Assembly: GCA_022376925.1 (NCBI GenBank)
Contig: JAIOJX010000032.1
Coordinates: forward strand, 104,214,794-104,278,793
DNA from: Tragulus kanchil
Lineage: Eukaryota; Chordata; Mammalia; Artiodactyla; Tragulidae
Direction: 5' to 3'
Length of the DNA: 64,000 nt
Both the position numbers and the translations under genes were made by a program. Position 1 is the first letter of the stretch, and every line of letters begins with the position of its first letter. Positions 35,894-46,759 of this stretch are shown one piece after another. Below the pieces are notes generated by a model, which saw only the letters and a list, made by a program, of their open reading frames with translations, was not told where the DNA came from and searched no databases.

Positions 35894-38142
35894 CTGTATC
35901 ATTACTTATTAATTTCTTATGATGTCATAAGAAGCCCCAGAAAGGCTTATACTTTTAACTTTTTCTTAGGTTCCCTAGAGTACCTAGCATATAACTGAGC
36001 ATAAAATTGTTTCACAATAACATTTGTGGAGTACCTTACTATCCAGACCCAGCAAGAACATCACCAAATAATGGTGATTATTGTTTATTCAATAAATGTT
36101 TGCATACAATATAGCAAGCACTGTGTTAGGGCTTAGAGCAGAATCTGAACATGATAAGATACTGCAGTTCCAGTCATGACTGATTCATAATAGTTCATGA
36201 TAGATTGTGGAAACTATAGGTAATCAGACAATTACAACACATAAGGTCAGTGCTACAACAGCTGTCTGAACCAAGTACAAAGGGAGTATCGAAGAAGGAA
36301 AGATTAATTCCTCAGAAAGCATTTCAGCACTCACTTTTTAAACAAGTATCTACTGACCACTTAATATGTGCCAAACACTGTGGCAGGTCCAAGGGTAGAG
36401 AGGTAAATAAAATATCCAAGGTCCCTTATATATATGAAGCTTATAATCTAAGATTCACTAGACAAGTTGAATAGGAATTTACTCTGTAAAAGATGCAGGA
36501 AAGGGGATCAGCATCATGTCAAAGCCCTGGAAACAAGAAAAAGAGCTCGGATAGAGAAGAGCAAGCAGTGAGGCAGGGCTGGAATGCATTCCTGTGAAAG
36601 GGGAGCTGTTAAGAGATGAGGTGATATGGCACCTCAGACAGAACAGAACAGAAAGGGTCTCACATGCCATGGCCAGGCTTTTAGATTTAGATCATCTGGT
36701 ATTCAGAAAAATGCACCATGGCCTTCTGTATGCCAAGCCCCATGACAGCTAATTGGGCCAAAACACAGTAAGACAGTCTTTCAAGATGCCAAGAGTGTAC
36801 CAAGGCGCATGCATGTAAATAAACACTTTTCTATCACAATGCTGTAAAGTAATTATCCTCCAAAAAAAAAAAACAAGCACTTTTTACATAGCACAAGTAC
36901 AGTAAGTGTGCTAATGGGGCCTGTTAAGAAAAGGGATGGCTTAGAGAAGGGAGTGATTAGATTGGTTCTGTATCTGCCAGACAGAGAGTAGCTAGAAAAG
37001 ACCAAAAAATTACAGTCCAAGGTTCTAAGTTCCTGTATCATTACTTATTTCTTATGATGTCATAAGAAGCCCCAGAAAGGCTTATACTTTTAACTTTTTC
37101 TTAGGTTCCCTAGAGTACCTAGCATATAACTGAGCATAAAATTGTTTCACAATAACATTTGTGGAGTACCTTACTATCCAGACCCAGCAAGAACATCACC
37201 AAATAATGGTGATTATTGTTTATTCAATAAATGTTTGCATACAATATAGCAAGCACTGTGTTAGGGCTTAGAGCAGAATCTGAACATGATAAGATACTGC
37301 AGTTCCAGTCATGACTGATTCATAATAGTTCATGATAGATTGTGGAAACTATAGGTAATCAGACAATTACAACACATAAGGTCAGTGCTACAACAGCTGT
37401 CTGAACCAAGTACAAAGGGAGTATCGAAGAAGGAAAGATTAATTCCTCAGAAAGCATTTCAGCACTCACTTTTTAAACAAGTATCTACTGACCACTTAAT
37501 ATGTGCCAAACACTGTGGCAGGTCCAAGGGTAGAGAGGTAAATAAAATATCCAAGGTCCCTTATATATATGAAGCTTATAATCTAAGATTCACTAGACAA
37601 GTTGAATAGGAATTTACTCTGTAAAAGATGCAGGAAAGGGGATCAGCATCATGTCAAAGCCCTGGAAACAAGAAAAAGAGCTCGGATAGAGAAGAGCAAG
37701 CAGTGAGGCAGGGCTGGAATGCATTCCTGTGAAAGGGGAGCTGTTAAGAGATGAGGTGATATGGCACCTCAGACAGAACAGAACAGAAAGGGTCTCACAT
37801 GCCATGGCCAGGCTTTTAGATTTAGATCATCTGGTATTCAGAAAAATGCACCATGGCCTTCTGTATGCCAAGCCCCATGACAGCTAATTGGGCCAAAACA
37901 CAGTAAGACAGTCTTTCAAGATGCCAAGAGTGTACCAAGGCGCATGCATGTAAATAAACACTTTTCTATCACAATGCTGTAAAGTAATTATCCTCCAATA
38001 AAAAAAAAAAAACAAGCACTTTTTACATAGCACAAGTACAGTAAGTGTGCTAATGGGGCCTGTTAAGAAAAGGGATGGCTTAGAGAAGGGAGTGATTAGA
38101 TTGGTTCTGTATCTGCCAGACAGAGAGTAGCTAGGAAAGACC
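35894..38142. repeat. tandem ~1.14-kb duplication 8 (35894-37032 / 37033-38142)
   Basis: CTGTATCATTACTTATT restarts at 37033. Copy 2 lacks a few bases at its very start, and copy 1 ends in about 29 bases (37004-37032) without a match in copy 2. An A-run differs (36860 against 37998). Confidence 0.95.
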
Positions 38143-38214
38143 TTATAAAAGAGAAGACTCTTGACTAGGTCACGGGGACAAAGGATTTCATAAAGTTCCT
38201 GATAACAACAAACA

Positions 38215-38410
38215 CATAGTATTTGTATGAACCAGGCTCTGCTCCAAATGCTTTATATATATTGACTCCTTCAAACTTCATAACTACCTTATTAAATAGA
38301 TATTATTATTAGTCCCACCGATGAGGAAAGACACAGAGAAGTTAACTTGCCCAAGGTCACACAGATATTTTGAGTGGCACAGCTAGAATTTTAACACAGG
38401 CAGTTTGGCC
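38215..38410 (-). mobile_element. MIR SINE
   Basis: ATGAGGAAAGACACAGAGAAG, TTGCCCAAGGTCACACAGAT and AACACAGGCAGTTTGGCC match complement MIR. Confidence 0.75.
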
Positions 38411-38671
38411 TTACTATACTGAGTTTGGATTACTATACTGTATGTTTTTAATTACCATAATATACTGCCTCTAAGACAAGAGAAAAAGGCCATTCGAGGC
38501 AAACAGAACAGCATGTGCAAAAGTAGGGAGGTATGAAGAACACATCTTTGGGAAATTGAGTGGCTGACACTGGATGGTACGTCAACAAGAAGAGCAGCAG
38601 GGCAGGCAGGCACCAGGTCAGGGGGCCTTGGGTGCGACATAAAGAAATGTCTTCATCAAAAGGGAATTTGA

Positions 38672-38938
38672 GGGAACCCTGGTGGTCCAGTGGGTAGAGA
38701 CACTGCCTTGCAGTGCAAGGGGCACCGGTTCAATCCCTGGCCTGGGAAGATCCCATGTGCTGCAAAGTGGCTGGACTGATGTGTCCATCGGAGCTCTGGA
38801 GCGCATATGCCCAGAGCTGGTGCTCTGTGACAAGAGAGGCCACTGCGATGGGAGGCCCACACAGGCCAATGAACAAAGATAAATAAATGAAAGACCAATA
38901 GAAGTGGCCAAAAAAGAAAAAAAGTCAAAAAAAAAAAA
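38672..38938 (+). mobile_element. CHR-like tRNA SINE
   Basis: GGGAACCCTGGTGGTCCAGT head, GGTTCAATCCC B box, GAGAGGCCACTGCGATGGGAG and an A-rich tail. A short GGAATTTGA repeat on both sides may be its target duplication. Its tail is repeated at 40030-40106. Confidence 0.9.
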
Positions 38939-39009
38939 AAGTGGGGGGTGGAATTTGAAACCACTGAGGGAAGTGGTTTCCTTGGGCAGAGAGGTGATCT
39001 GGGTAGATT

Positions 39010-39321
39010 TTTTTTTTTTTTAAATCTTTTGGGGGGTGAGGTGGGGAGGGAGGGGGACGGGCAGGCCACTTCTATTGGTCTTTCATTTCTCTATTTTCAT
39101 CCGTCTTTGTTCTTTGGCTCTTGTGGGCCTCCCATCGCAGTGGCCTCTGTTGTCCAGAGCACCAGCTCTGGGCGCATGCGCTCCAGAGCTCCAGCTCAGT
39201 AATTGGACACATCAGTTCAGCCGCTCCGCAGCACGTGGGATCTTCCCAGGCCAGGGATCGAACCAGCGCCCCTTGCACTGCAAGGCGGTGTCCTTACCCA
39301 CTGGACCACCAGGGGAAGCCC
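39010..39321 (-). mobile_element. CHR-like tRNA SINE, inverted partner
   Basis: Complement copy with the purine block GGTGGGGAGGGAGGGGG, ending GGACCACCAGGGGAAGCCCC. It lies about 70 bases from the plus-strand SINE at 38672-38938, so the two can pair as a long hairpin in RNA. Confidence 0.92.
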
Positions 39322-39640
39322 CTAGATTTATTTTTTTTTTTTTAAAGACTTATTTCTCTGACTTAAGGGTGGAGGTTGGAACAACAGGGGATGCCAAAGG
39401 CAAGGAGACAAGTTAACAGACCACAGCACAGCTCTAAATTCAACAAGATTTTAAAATTTAAAGTGGGAGATTTAAGGGCAGAAAGGATTTTTAGGAGATA
39501 GAATTGAAAACTGGATATAAGAGTGAAGAATTAAGGGTGGTTTCTAGTCCCAGCTACTTGGTATATGGAAATAAATACAGGGGAATAAATAACAGGTTTG
39601 GAAGAAAAGCTATTGCACTGAAGGAGAATGTTATTCCACA

Positions 39641-39972
39641 GTCCTGTTTGTTTGTTTGTTTTTAAGTAACTAATCCTAACGTCCGTGCTGACATCTCCGC
39701 AGCCCCTGGAGACATCTGTGTCGGCCTCTCAGCCACCTCCGTCACTTCGGCGACCACCTCTGCTGTCGTGCGGAAGGCAGCGCCAGCCTCTGCCAATTAG
39801 CAAGTCTGGATCCAGTGTTTACGTCTCACTCTTCAGGGAGCCCATGCTCTGGGGCTGAACTGGACCCCGATGGCACCCAGGCATCAGTCTCTCTCACCTT
39901 CCGCAGCCCCCGCCACTCATGACACAGACCCTCAGCTCCAGGCGTGCAGCCATATTCCTGTTGGCTATTCAG
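39641..39972 (-). mobile_element. GC-rich retrocopy-like insert of unknown source (also at 40809-41135)
   Basis: Read on minus, a GC-rich body of about 300 bases ends in an A-rich tail (TACTTAAAAACAAACAAACA). The flanks carry ATTCCACA at 39633-39640 and 39973-39980, consistent with a short target duplication. The body (for example CCGAAGTGACGGAGGTGG and TGCCTTCCGCACGACAG) is unlike any SINE I recognise and unlike its AT-rich surroundings. It could be a processed copy of a non-coding or coding RNA or an unfamiliar SINE. Confidence 0.45.
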
Positions 39973-40171
39973 ATTCCACAATCTTCACATGACTTACTCT
40001 CATCATCCCATACAGGGATCCTCAACTGGGGCCAATGAAAAAAGATAAATAAAAGAAAGACCAATAGAAGGGGCCAAAAAAGAAAAAAAGTCAAAAAAAA
40101 AAAAAAGTGGGGGGTGGAATTTGAAACCACTGAGGGAAGTGGTTTCCTTGGGCAGAGAGGTGATCTGGGTA

Positions 40172-40485
40172 GATTTTTTTTTTAAATCTTTTGGGGGGTG
40201 AGGTGGGGAGGGAGGGGGACGGGCAGGCCACTTCTATTGGTCTTTCATTTCTCTATTTTCATCCGTCTTTGTTCTTTGGCTCTTGTGGGCCTCCCATCGC
40301 AGTGGCCTCTGTTGTCCAGAGCACCAGCTCTGGGCGCATGCGCTCCAGAGCTCCAGCTCAGTAATTGGACACATCAGTTCAGCCGCTCCTCAGCACGTGG
40401 GATCTTCCCAGGCCAGGGATCGAACCAGCGCCCCTTGCACTGCAAGGCGGTGTCCTTACCCACTGGACCACCAGGGGAAGCCCCT
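40172..40485 (-). mobile_element. CHR-like tRNA SINE, duplicate copy
   Basis: Second copy of the SINE at 39010-39321 created by duplication 9; one substitution and a T-run length change only. Not an independent insertion. Confidence 0.9.
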
Positions 40486-41095
40486 AGATTTATTTTTTTT
40501 TTTTTAAAGACTTATTTCTCTGACTTAAGGGTGGAGGTTGGAACAACAGGGGATGCCAAAGGCAAGGAGACAAGTTAACAGACCACAGCACAGCTCTAAA
40601 TTCAACAAGATTTTAAAATTTAAAGTGGGAGATTTAAGGGCAGAAAGGATTTTTAGGAGATAGAATTGAAAACTGGATATAAGAGTGAAGAATTAAGGGT
40701 GGTTTCTAGTCCCAGCTACTTGGTATATGGAAATAAATACAGGGGAATAAATAACAGGTTTGGAAGAAAAGCTATTGCACTGAAGGAGAATGTTATTCCA
40801 CAGTCCTGTTTGTTTGTTTGTTTTTAAGTAACTAATCCTAACGTCCGTGCTGACATCTCCGCAGCCCCTGGAGACATCTGTGTCGGCCTCTCAGCCACCT
40901 CCGTCACTTCGGCGACCACCTCTGCTGTCGTGCGGAAGGCAGCGCCAGCCTCTGCCAATTAGCAAGTCTGGATCCAGTGTTTACGTCTCACTCTTCAGGG
41001 AGCCCATGCTCTGGGGCTGAACTGGACCCCGATGGCACCCAGGCATCAGTCTCTCTCACCTTCCGCAGCCCCCGCCACTCATGACACAGACCCTC

Positions 41096-43281
41096 AGCTC
41101 CAGGCGTGCAGCCATATTCCTGTTGGCTATTCAGATTCCACAATCTTCACATGACTTACTCTCATCATCCCATACAGGGATCCTCAACTGGGGTCCACGT
41201 GGGGACACCAAGGGCAGAAGGGACAGGTGAATGTCTATCAGAATCTGGGTGTTTTTATGTGAGTGAACATGTAGTTCAATTACGACTATTCCCTTTTTCT
41301 TCCAGACAGTCTGATATCAGAATCCTGCCCACCACCACCCCTTACTGAGAATCACTACTGTACCCAATTACCCATAGATACTCCGATCAAACAGCTGAAA
41401 AACTTGAATGTGTTCCAGAAGTCACAAAACTGCAAAACTAGGAGAGATTTTAAAAATCATCTAGAGCTCAGTAAGCCTCAACCAAGGATTTACATACTTG
41501 TAAATATGTGAGGGCATTTTTGGTCATCACAATGGGAGGTGCTACTGGCATTTAGTGTCAGAGGGCCAGAGATATTCAACTCTGTACAACTCAGAGGACA
41601 GTTTCAAAGGATGAAGAATGTCTTGCCTTATAGGACAAGAGTGTTCGCTTTGAGGAAATACCGATGAGGTCAATCAACAAATTGTCTAGACGAGAACAAA
41701 GTGAGATCCCAGAGAAGAAAATGACTTGCTAAAGATCAGCCAGGTGCACAGTAGGGCCTAGAACCCCCCGGGCTTTTGTTTACACTCTCTTGTACTGCTT
41801 TCTAATCTGGGTCTGGTAAGCCTATGGCACAGCCAGGAGAGAAGTCCAAGAGAGTATACAAGTCCAGTACTCAGAAAGCCACCATGCTATCACAGTTCTC
41901 TGTACATTTTCCTTGAGCCCCTGATCCCACTCTCCCCATCAGCGGTGCAAATTTGGCAGTCATCGGCACAGCAAGCCTTAAGATGAGTAAGATCACCCCG
42001 GCCAAATACAAAACATGTGACAAAGTTCTATGGCACACAAACGTGAGCAGTCTAGTGGAGAAAAGAGGAAGCAATAAAGGGAACGGAAAAAAAAAAACTC
42101 AGTAATGTAGGAGGAGAGGGTTCAAAAGGCAAAAGGAACTAAATACAAGCAGGTTTTTGCTAGTTTTAGCAAAGTAATAATTACCATAGCTCCAGGCGTG
42201 CAGCCATATTCCTGTTGGCTATTCAGATTCCACAATCTTCACATGACTTACTCTCATCATCCCATACAGGGATCCTCAACTGGGGTCCACGTGGGGACAC
42301 CAAGGGCAGAAGGGACAGGTGAATGTCTATCAGAATCTGGGTGTTTTTATGTGAGTGAACATGTAGTTCAATTACGACTATTCCCTTTTTCTTCCAGACA
42401 GTCTGATATCAGAATCCTGCCCACCACCACCCCTTACTGAGAATCACTACTGTACCCAATTACCCATAGATACTCCGATCAAACAGCTGAAAAACTTGAA
42501 TGTGTTCCAGAAGTCACAAAACTGCAAAACTAGGAGAGATTTTAAAAATCATCTAGAGCTCAGTAAGCCTCAACCAAGGATTTACATACTTGTAAATATG
42601 TGAGGGCATTTTTGGTCATCACAATGGGAGGTGCTACTGGCATTTAGTGTCAGAGGGCCAGAGATATTCAACTCTGTACAACTCAGAGGACAGTTTCAAA
42701 GGATGAAGAATGTCTTGCCTTATAGGACAAGAGTGTTCGTTTGAGGAAATACCGATGAGGTCAATCAACAAATTGTCTAGACGAGAACAAAGTGAGATCC
42801 CAGAGAAGAAAATGACTTGCTAAAGATCAGCCAGGTGCACAGTAGGGCCTAGAACCCCCCGGGCTTTTGTTTACACTCTCTTGTACTGCTTTCTAATCTG
42901 GGTCTGGTAAGCCTATGGCACAGCCAGGAGAGAAGTCCAAGAGAGTATACAAGTCCAGTACTCAGAAAGCCACCATGCTATCACAGTTCTCTGTACATTT
43001 TCCTTGAGCCCCTGATCCCACTCTCCCCATCAGCGGTGCAAATTTGGCAGTCATCGGCACAGCAAGCCTTAAGATGAGTAAGATCACCCCGGCCAAATAC
43101 AAAACATGTGACAAAGTTCTATGGCACACAAACGTGAGCAGTCTAGTGGAGAAAAGAGGAAGCAATAAAGGGAACGGAAAAAAAAAAACTCAGTAATGTA
43201 GGAGGAGAGGGTTCAAAAAGGCAAAAAGGAACTAAATACAAGCAGGTTTTTGCTAGTTTTTAGCAAAGTAATAATTACCAT
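41096..43281. repeat. tandem ~1.09-kb duplication 10 (41096-42187 / 42188-43281)
   Basis: AGCTCCAGGCGTGCAGCC restarts at 42188 after AATTACCAT. Small homopolymer indels separate the copies (GTTCGCTTTG/GTTCGTTTG; CAAAAGG/CAAAAAGG). Copy 1 starts inside copy 2 of the previous repeat, so about 39950-40030 occurs three times. Confidence 0.95.
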
Positions 43282-43817
43282 TAATTGGGTTCTTATATTC
43301 ATTGATTCACTGTTGGTTGTCTATCCTGTATTTAAGCCTTGCCTCTTCCTTGCTTACAGAAGTCAGACAGTCTGAGGCTGCAAAGACTCCAGCTGTTACA
43401 GTCTCTTTTCCAGTCTCAGCTGCAGCTGTGACGGCCATGTGCTACAGTTCTGGTCAACATGATAGGAGGGGTGGTATCATCACCCAATCTTACTGAGTCT
43501 GTACAGGGTACACAGAATCATATTTGGTACCTGAATATCCCATTTAGGTAGAACAGACAAGAACACTGCAAAAGAGTAACTTTGGGGACATACCCTACCA
43601 ATTGGCAAAACAGACCACAAAGGCAAAGTTATTAGAAGGACATAACAGAAGTCCAGGATAAATAGGGTATGGGAAAACAATTTCAGAGTGGTCAGGAACA
43701 CTGTGGGGAAGGAGCACAGAAATAAGTAATTCAAAGGTCTTCCACTGTAGACCTCCTCCAGACACCCTGCTAGGCCAGTCCTTGGCACATTTTCTCCACT
43801 CCCAGATCCCCTCTCAC

Positions 43818-43919
43818 CTTCAGAGACTCAATGGTGGCCTGCTTGTAAATCTTTCCTCCAGGATCTTTCTTCTGAGGACTATTCTGGAGTCTGGGTGTGC
43901 GAATGACGAATTTATCCAT
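43818..43919 (-). CDS. TCEANC2: TCEANC2 first coding exon (copy a, redundant)
   Basis: This is a second, identical 34-codon first coding exon with the same ATG and GTGAGA donor, 1084 bases from copy b. Just upstream on the minus strand the match to copy b stops at 44039, and 31 bases of unmatched filler follow up to the joint at 44070. A transcript splicing both copies would read two start methionines in frame (102 nt is a multiple of three), so automated annotation could produce a falsely elongated N-terminus here. Confidence 0.8.
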
Positions 43920-44901
43920 TGCTAGGAGACTCCGACTACCCTCACGTGCTTGTACCCTGTTCTGCTCAAGAAAGAGGGCAGACTGTAAAAATGTCACCAA
44001 AACTTCCGTGATGTGTGTTCCTAAAGCAACACAATTGGAAAATCTAACACACTTCACCGGGGTGCTTGTACACAGTTCTCTGTACATTTTCCTTGAGCCC
44101 CTGATCCCACTCTCCCCATCAGCGGTGCAAATTTGGCAGTCATCGGCACAGCAAGCCTTAAGATGAGTAAGATCACCCCGGCCAAATACAAAACATGTGA
44201 CAAAGTTCTATGGCACACAAACGTGAGCAGTCTAGTGGAGAAAAGAGGAAGCAATAAAGGGAACAAAAAAAACTCAGTAATGTAGGAGGAGAGGGTTCAA
44301 AAAGGCAAAAAGGAACTAAATACAAGCAGGTTTTTGCTAGTTTTTAGCAAAGTAATAATTACCATTAATTGGGTTCTTATATTCATTGATTCACTGTTGG
44401 TTGTCTATCCTGTATTTAAGCCTTGCCTCTTCCTTGCTTACAGAAGTCAGACAGTCTGAGGCTGCAAAGACTCCAGCTGTTACAGTCTCTTTTCCAGTCT
44501 CAGCTGCAGCTGTGACGGCCATGTGCTACAGTTCTGGTCAACATGATAGGAGGGGTGGTATCATCACCCAATCTTACTGAGTCTGTACAGGGTACACAGA
44601 ATCATATTTGGTACCTGAATATCCCATTTAGGTAGAACAGACAAGAACACTGCAAAAGAGTAACTTTGGGGACATACCCTACCAATTGGCAAAACAGACC
44701 ACAAAGGCAAAGTTATTAGAAGGACATAACAGAAGTCCAGGATAAATAGGGTATGGGAAAACAATTTCAGAGTGGTCAGGAACACTGTGGGGAAGGAGCA
44801 CAGAAATAAGTAATTCAAAGGTCTTCCACTGTAGACCTCCTCCAGACACCCTGCTAGGCCAGTCCTTGGCACATTTTCTCCACTCCCAGATCCCCTCTCA
44901 C

Positions 44902-45003
44902 CTTCAGAGACTCAATGGTGGCCTGCTTGTAAATCTTTCCTCCAGGATCTTTCTTCTGAGGACTATTCTGGAGTCTGGGTGTGCGAATGACGAATTTATC
45001 CAT
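44902..45003 (-). CDS. TCEANC2: TCEANC2 first coding exon (copy b)
   Basis: Minus strand ATG at 45003-45001 opens MDKFVIRTPRLQNSPQKK and the exon runs 34 codons to IESLK, then a good GTGAGA donor. The N-terminus matches mammalian TCEANC2 almost exactly. Upstream in-frame codons exist but belong to the 5' UTR, so the family start was chosen. Length 102 nt, phase 0 at the end, joins exon 2 cleanly. An identical copy lies 1084 bases to the left. This copy keeps the longer natural upstream flank towards the promoter at 46 kb, so it has the true 5' context, while the other copy has the true intron context on the left only because the two are overlap copies of one locus. Confidence 0.9.
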
Positions 45004-45231
45004 TGCTAGGAGACTCCGACTACCCTCACGTGCTTGTACCCTGTTCTGCTCAAGAAAGAGGGCAGACTGTAAAAATGTCACCAAAACTTCCGTGATGTGT
45101 GTTCCCTAAAGCAACACAATTGGATTCTACATACTCTGGAAGCATTCTTGAATTCTTACGACTCTTGGGTGAAATATAAAGGAAGATTTCCTCTTGAAAA
45201 ATAAACACCTTCCTAAAAACTGAACATTATA

Positions 45232-45493
45232 GGGCTTCCCTGGTGGTCCAGTGGGTAAGGACACCGCCTTACAGTGCAAGGGGCGCCAGTTCGATCCCTG
45301 GCCTGGGAGGATCCCACGTGCTGCGGAGCGGCTGGACCAATGTGTCCAACTACCGAGCCAGCGCTCTGGAGCGCATGAGCCCAGAGCCAGTGCTCTGCAA
45401 CGAGAGAGGCCACTGAGATGGGAGGTCCACACAGACCAAAGAACAAAGATGTAAATAAATTAAAGACCAATATAAGTGACCAAATAAACCACA
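45232..45493 (+). mobile_element. CHR-like tRNA SINE
   Basis: GGGCTTCCCTGGTGGTCCAG head, GTTCGATCCC B box and A-rich tail with a perfect 17-bp target duplication AAAAACTGAACATTATA at 45215-45231 and 45494-45510. Lies in the 5' part of TCEANC2, between first coding exon and promoter. Confidence 0.95.
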
Positions 45494-45519
45494 AAAAACT
45501 GAACATTATATACAATGAT

Positions 45520-45870
45520 CGGTCTACTTCCTGAATAAGGAGGTGCCTTGCTTTCAGAAGTGCACACTGTAAAGGGCTTCCCGTCGTGGGCTAGGCGTTG
45601 AACCTTGGTGACTTCGAAAGCCTCTTCCCTCTTTGGCTGGGTTACAGTAGGGTTAGAGCTCCTCCCGAGTTCACCCAAAGCCACACCCCCAAGGGTTCCC
45701 CTCGTAACCAACATCCAAGAGTCCCCTCCAGATCTCAGCAAGGTCCTCACAACAACGAGTCATCTCCAGGAACTGCTCTACGGTCAAAAGACCTACTCAC
45801 GACTGCCCTACTCTAATTCCACGGCAGTGGGCACCATCACCTCCCTGCTCTCAGCACTCAGGAGCCCAAG
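45520..45870. other. promoter-proximal TCEANC2 intron
   Basis: Moderately GC-rich sequence between the SINE and the CpG island; no exon or repeat that I can support. Confidence 0.4.
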
Positions 45871-45978
45871 AAGGGGCTAACAATGCTGTCACGGGAGACC
45901 CACCAGGAAAAGCAGCCCTGCCAGCAGCTGGGCCTCTCCAGCACACACCCTCTGAGATCGCCCAAGCCTGGACCTTAC

Positions 45979-46110
45979 GGATCAGAACTAAACGGACGCA
46001 TCCTTTCGAGGCGGCACTTCCTCCGAAAAGGCTCCGCCCGCGGACTGAACGCGGAGGCCTGCCAGTGGAGAGGGTGGGGCGTGAGCCAAACCACACTCTA
46101 GAATACACCG
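45979..46110 (-). other. TCEANC2: candidate TCEANC2 5' non-coding exon
   Basis: TCEANC2 in mammals starts next to TMEM59 in opposite orientation. On the minus strand, leaving the GC-rich region, the best donor I see is GATCC followed by GTAAGG (GTAAGG is plus 45978-45973), which would end a non-coding first exon here; the start of transcription is only a guess. No coding capacity is claimed. 5' RNA evidence would decide. Confidence 0.35.
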
Positions 46111-46197
46111 CGAGGGGCCGGCGCCGGGGCGCCTGGGGCGGCGGTAGTTCTCCGAGACCAGTTCCCCCGCCCGCTGTGCGCCGCCCGCCGGAGCCGA

Positions 46198-46210
46198 ACT
46201 ACATGCCCCA
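46198..46210 (+). promoter_or_regulatory. ACTAYRNNNCCCR promoter motif
   Basis: ACTACATGCCCCA fits the conserved mammalian promoter motif ACTAYRNNNCCCR at every position. This motif is common in bidirectional CpG-island promoters and overlaps sites bound by ZNF143/THAP11-type factors. It sits about 260 bases upstream of the TMEM59 ATG, between the two expected start regions. Confidence 0.6.
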
Positions 46211-46402
46211 TCGTGCGTCGCGGAGGGAAGGCGTCGCTCCGCTCTTGTAGTCGCGATGTTTGGATCCACTTCCTCTAGCCAGCCTAGAAGTTCGTGGAGC
46301 TAGGGGTGGGGCAGGAGGCTGCGGTTTCGGACCGGTCAGGGCGGAGCTGAGAAGACTGCAGAGGCGGAAGCAGCGGCCCGCGGGGCGGGGAAGGGGCTGG
46401 TC

Positions 46403-46411
46403 CCGGAAGGA
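46403..46411 (+). promoter_or_regulatory. ETS/GABPA-type site
   Basis: CCCGGAAGG within GTCCCGGAAGGAAGAGG matches the ETS core (CCGGAAG). It lies about 65 bases before the TMEM59 start codon, the usual place for such sites near transcription starts. Factor binding is inferred from the motif only. Confidence 0.45.
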
Positions 46412-46469
46412 AGAGGAAACCTTGAAAAGAAAACAGCAACAAGCTGAGCCGCCGTGACAGAGGCGGACA

Positions 46470-46480
46470 AAATGGCGGTG
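46470..46480 (+). promoter_or_regulatory. YY1-like site overlapping TMEM59 start codon
   Basis: AAATGGCGGTG overlaps the ATG. YY1 motifs (AANATGGCG) placed just downstream of the transcription start and sharing the first codons are a known arrangement in CpG-island genes. Function is inferred from motif and position. Confidence 0.45.
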
Positions 46481-46660
46481 CCGAAGGGGAGCCTCTGGGT
46501 CAGGGCCCAACTCGGGATCCCGCCGCTGCTGCTGCTGACCGTGGCCCTGGCCGGAAGCCCGAGGACCGCTTCGGCTGAAGCGTTTGACTCGGTCTTGGGT
46601 GATACCGCGTCTTGTCACCGGGCTTGCCAGCTGACCTACCCTTTGCACACCTATCCCAAG
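46472..46660 (+). CDS. TMEM59: TMEM59 exon 1 (start codon, signal peptide)
   Basis: Transmembrane protein 59 is a type I membrane glycoprotein of the Golgi and endolysosomal system, known for modulating glycosylation and transport of other membrane proteins and for ATG16L1-dependent autophagy through its cytosolic tail. The ATG lies in ACAAAATGGCGGTG; the upstream in-frame GTG at 46454 is not used. The 63 codons give MAVPKGSLWVRAQ, a hydrophobic core PPLLLLTVALAG (signal peptide, cleavage expected near TASAEA), then the start of the luminal domain with AFDSVLGDTASCHRACQLTY and HTYPK. A GTAGGG donor follows. The exon ends in phase 0, which fits the GAAGAG start of exon 2. It is single copy in the window and lies directly downstream of the bidirectional promoter. 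Confidence 0.95.
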
Positions 46661-46759
46661 GTAGGGCCCATCCGAACCGGGCTACCACCCTTCCCTGGCC
46701 GCCCATCCCTCCGCTCTCCCGCACCTCTGTCTGCTCTGGGGGCCTGACTGTTGAACCCA

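Larger units (their letters stand above)
38864..41193. repeat. tandem ~1.16-kb duplication 9 (38864-40029 / 40030-41193)
   Basis: GGCCAATGAACAAAGAT restarts at 40030 as GGCCAATGAAAAAAGAT after CCTCAACTGG. It duplicates the tail of one SINE, a whole inverted SINE and the GC-rich insert. One substitution lies in the SINE (GCTCCGCAGC/GCTCCTCAGC). Confidence 0.95.
42982..45124. repeat. tandem ~1.09-kb duplication 11 (42982-44039 / 44071-45124)
   Basis: CACAGTTCTCTGTACATTTT restarts at 44071 and also occurs at 41892, giving three copies of this stretch. Copy 1 match stops at 44039 (ACAATTGGA) and 31 unmatched bases fill the gap to the restart. It duplicates the TCEANC2 first coding exon. Confidence 0.95.

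Noticed and set aside
46454..46471. Upstream in-frame GTG as TMEM59 start
   Set aside because: The ATG at 46472 matches the family N-terminus and is followed by the signal peptide; GTG initiation is unnecessary.
46199..46648. Minus-strand 149-codon open frame over the CpG island
   Set aside because: Low stop density from high GC; overlaps the TMEM59 promoter and exon 1 and has no recognisable family.
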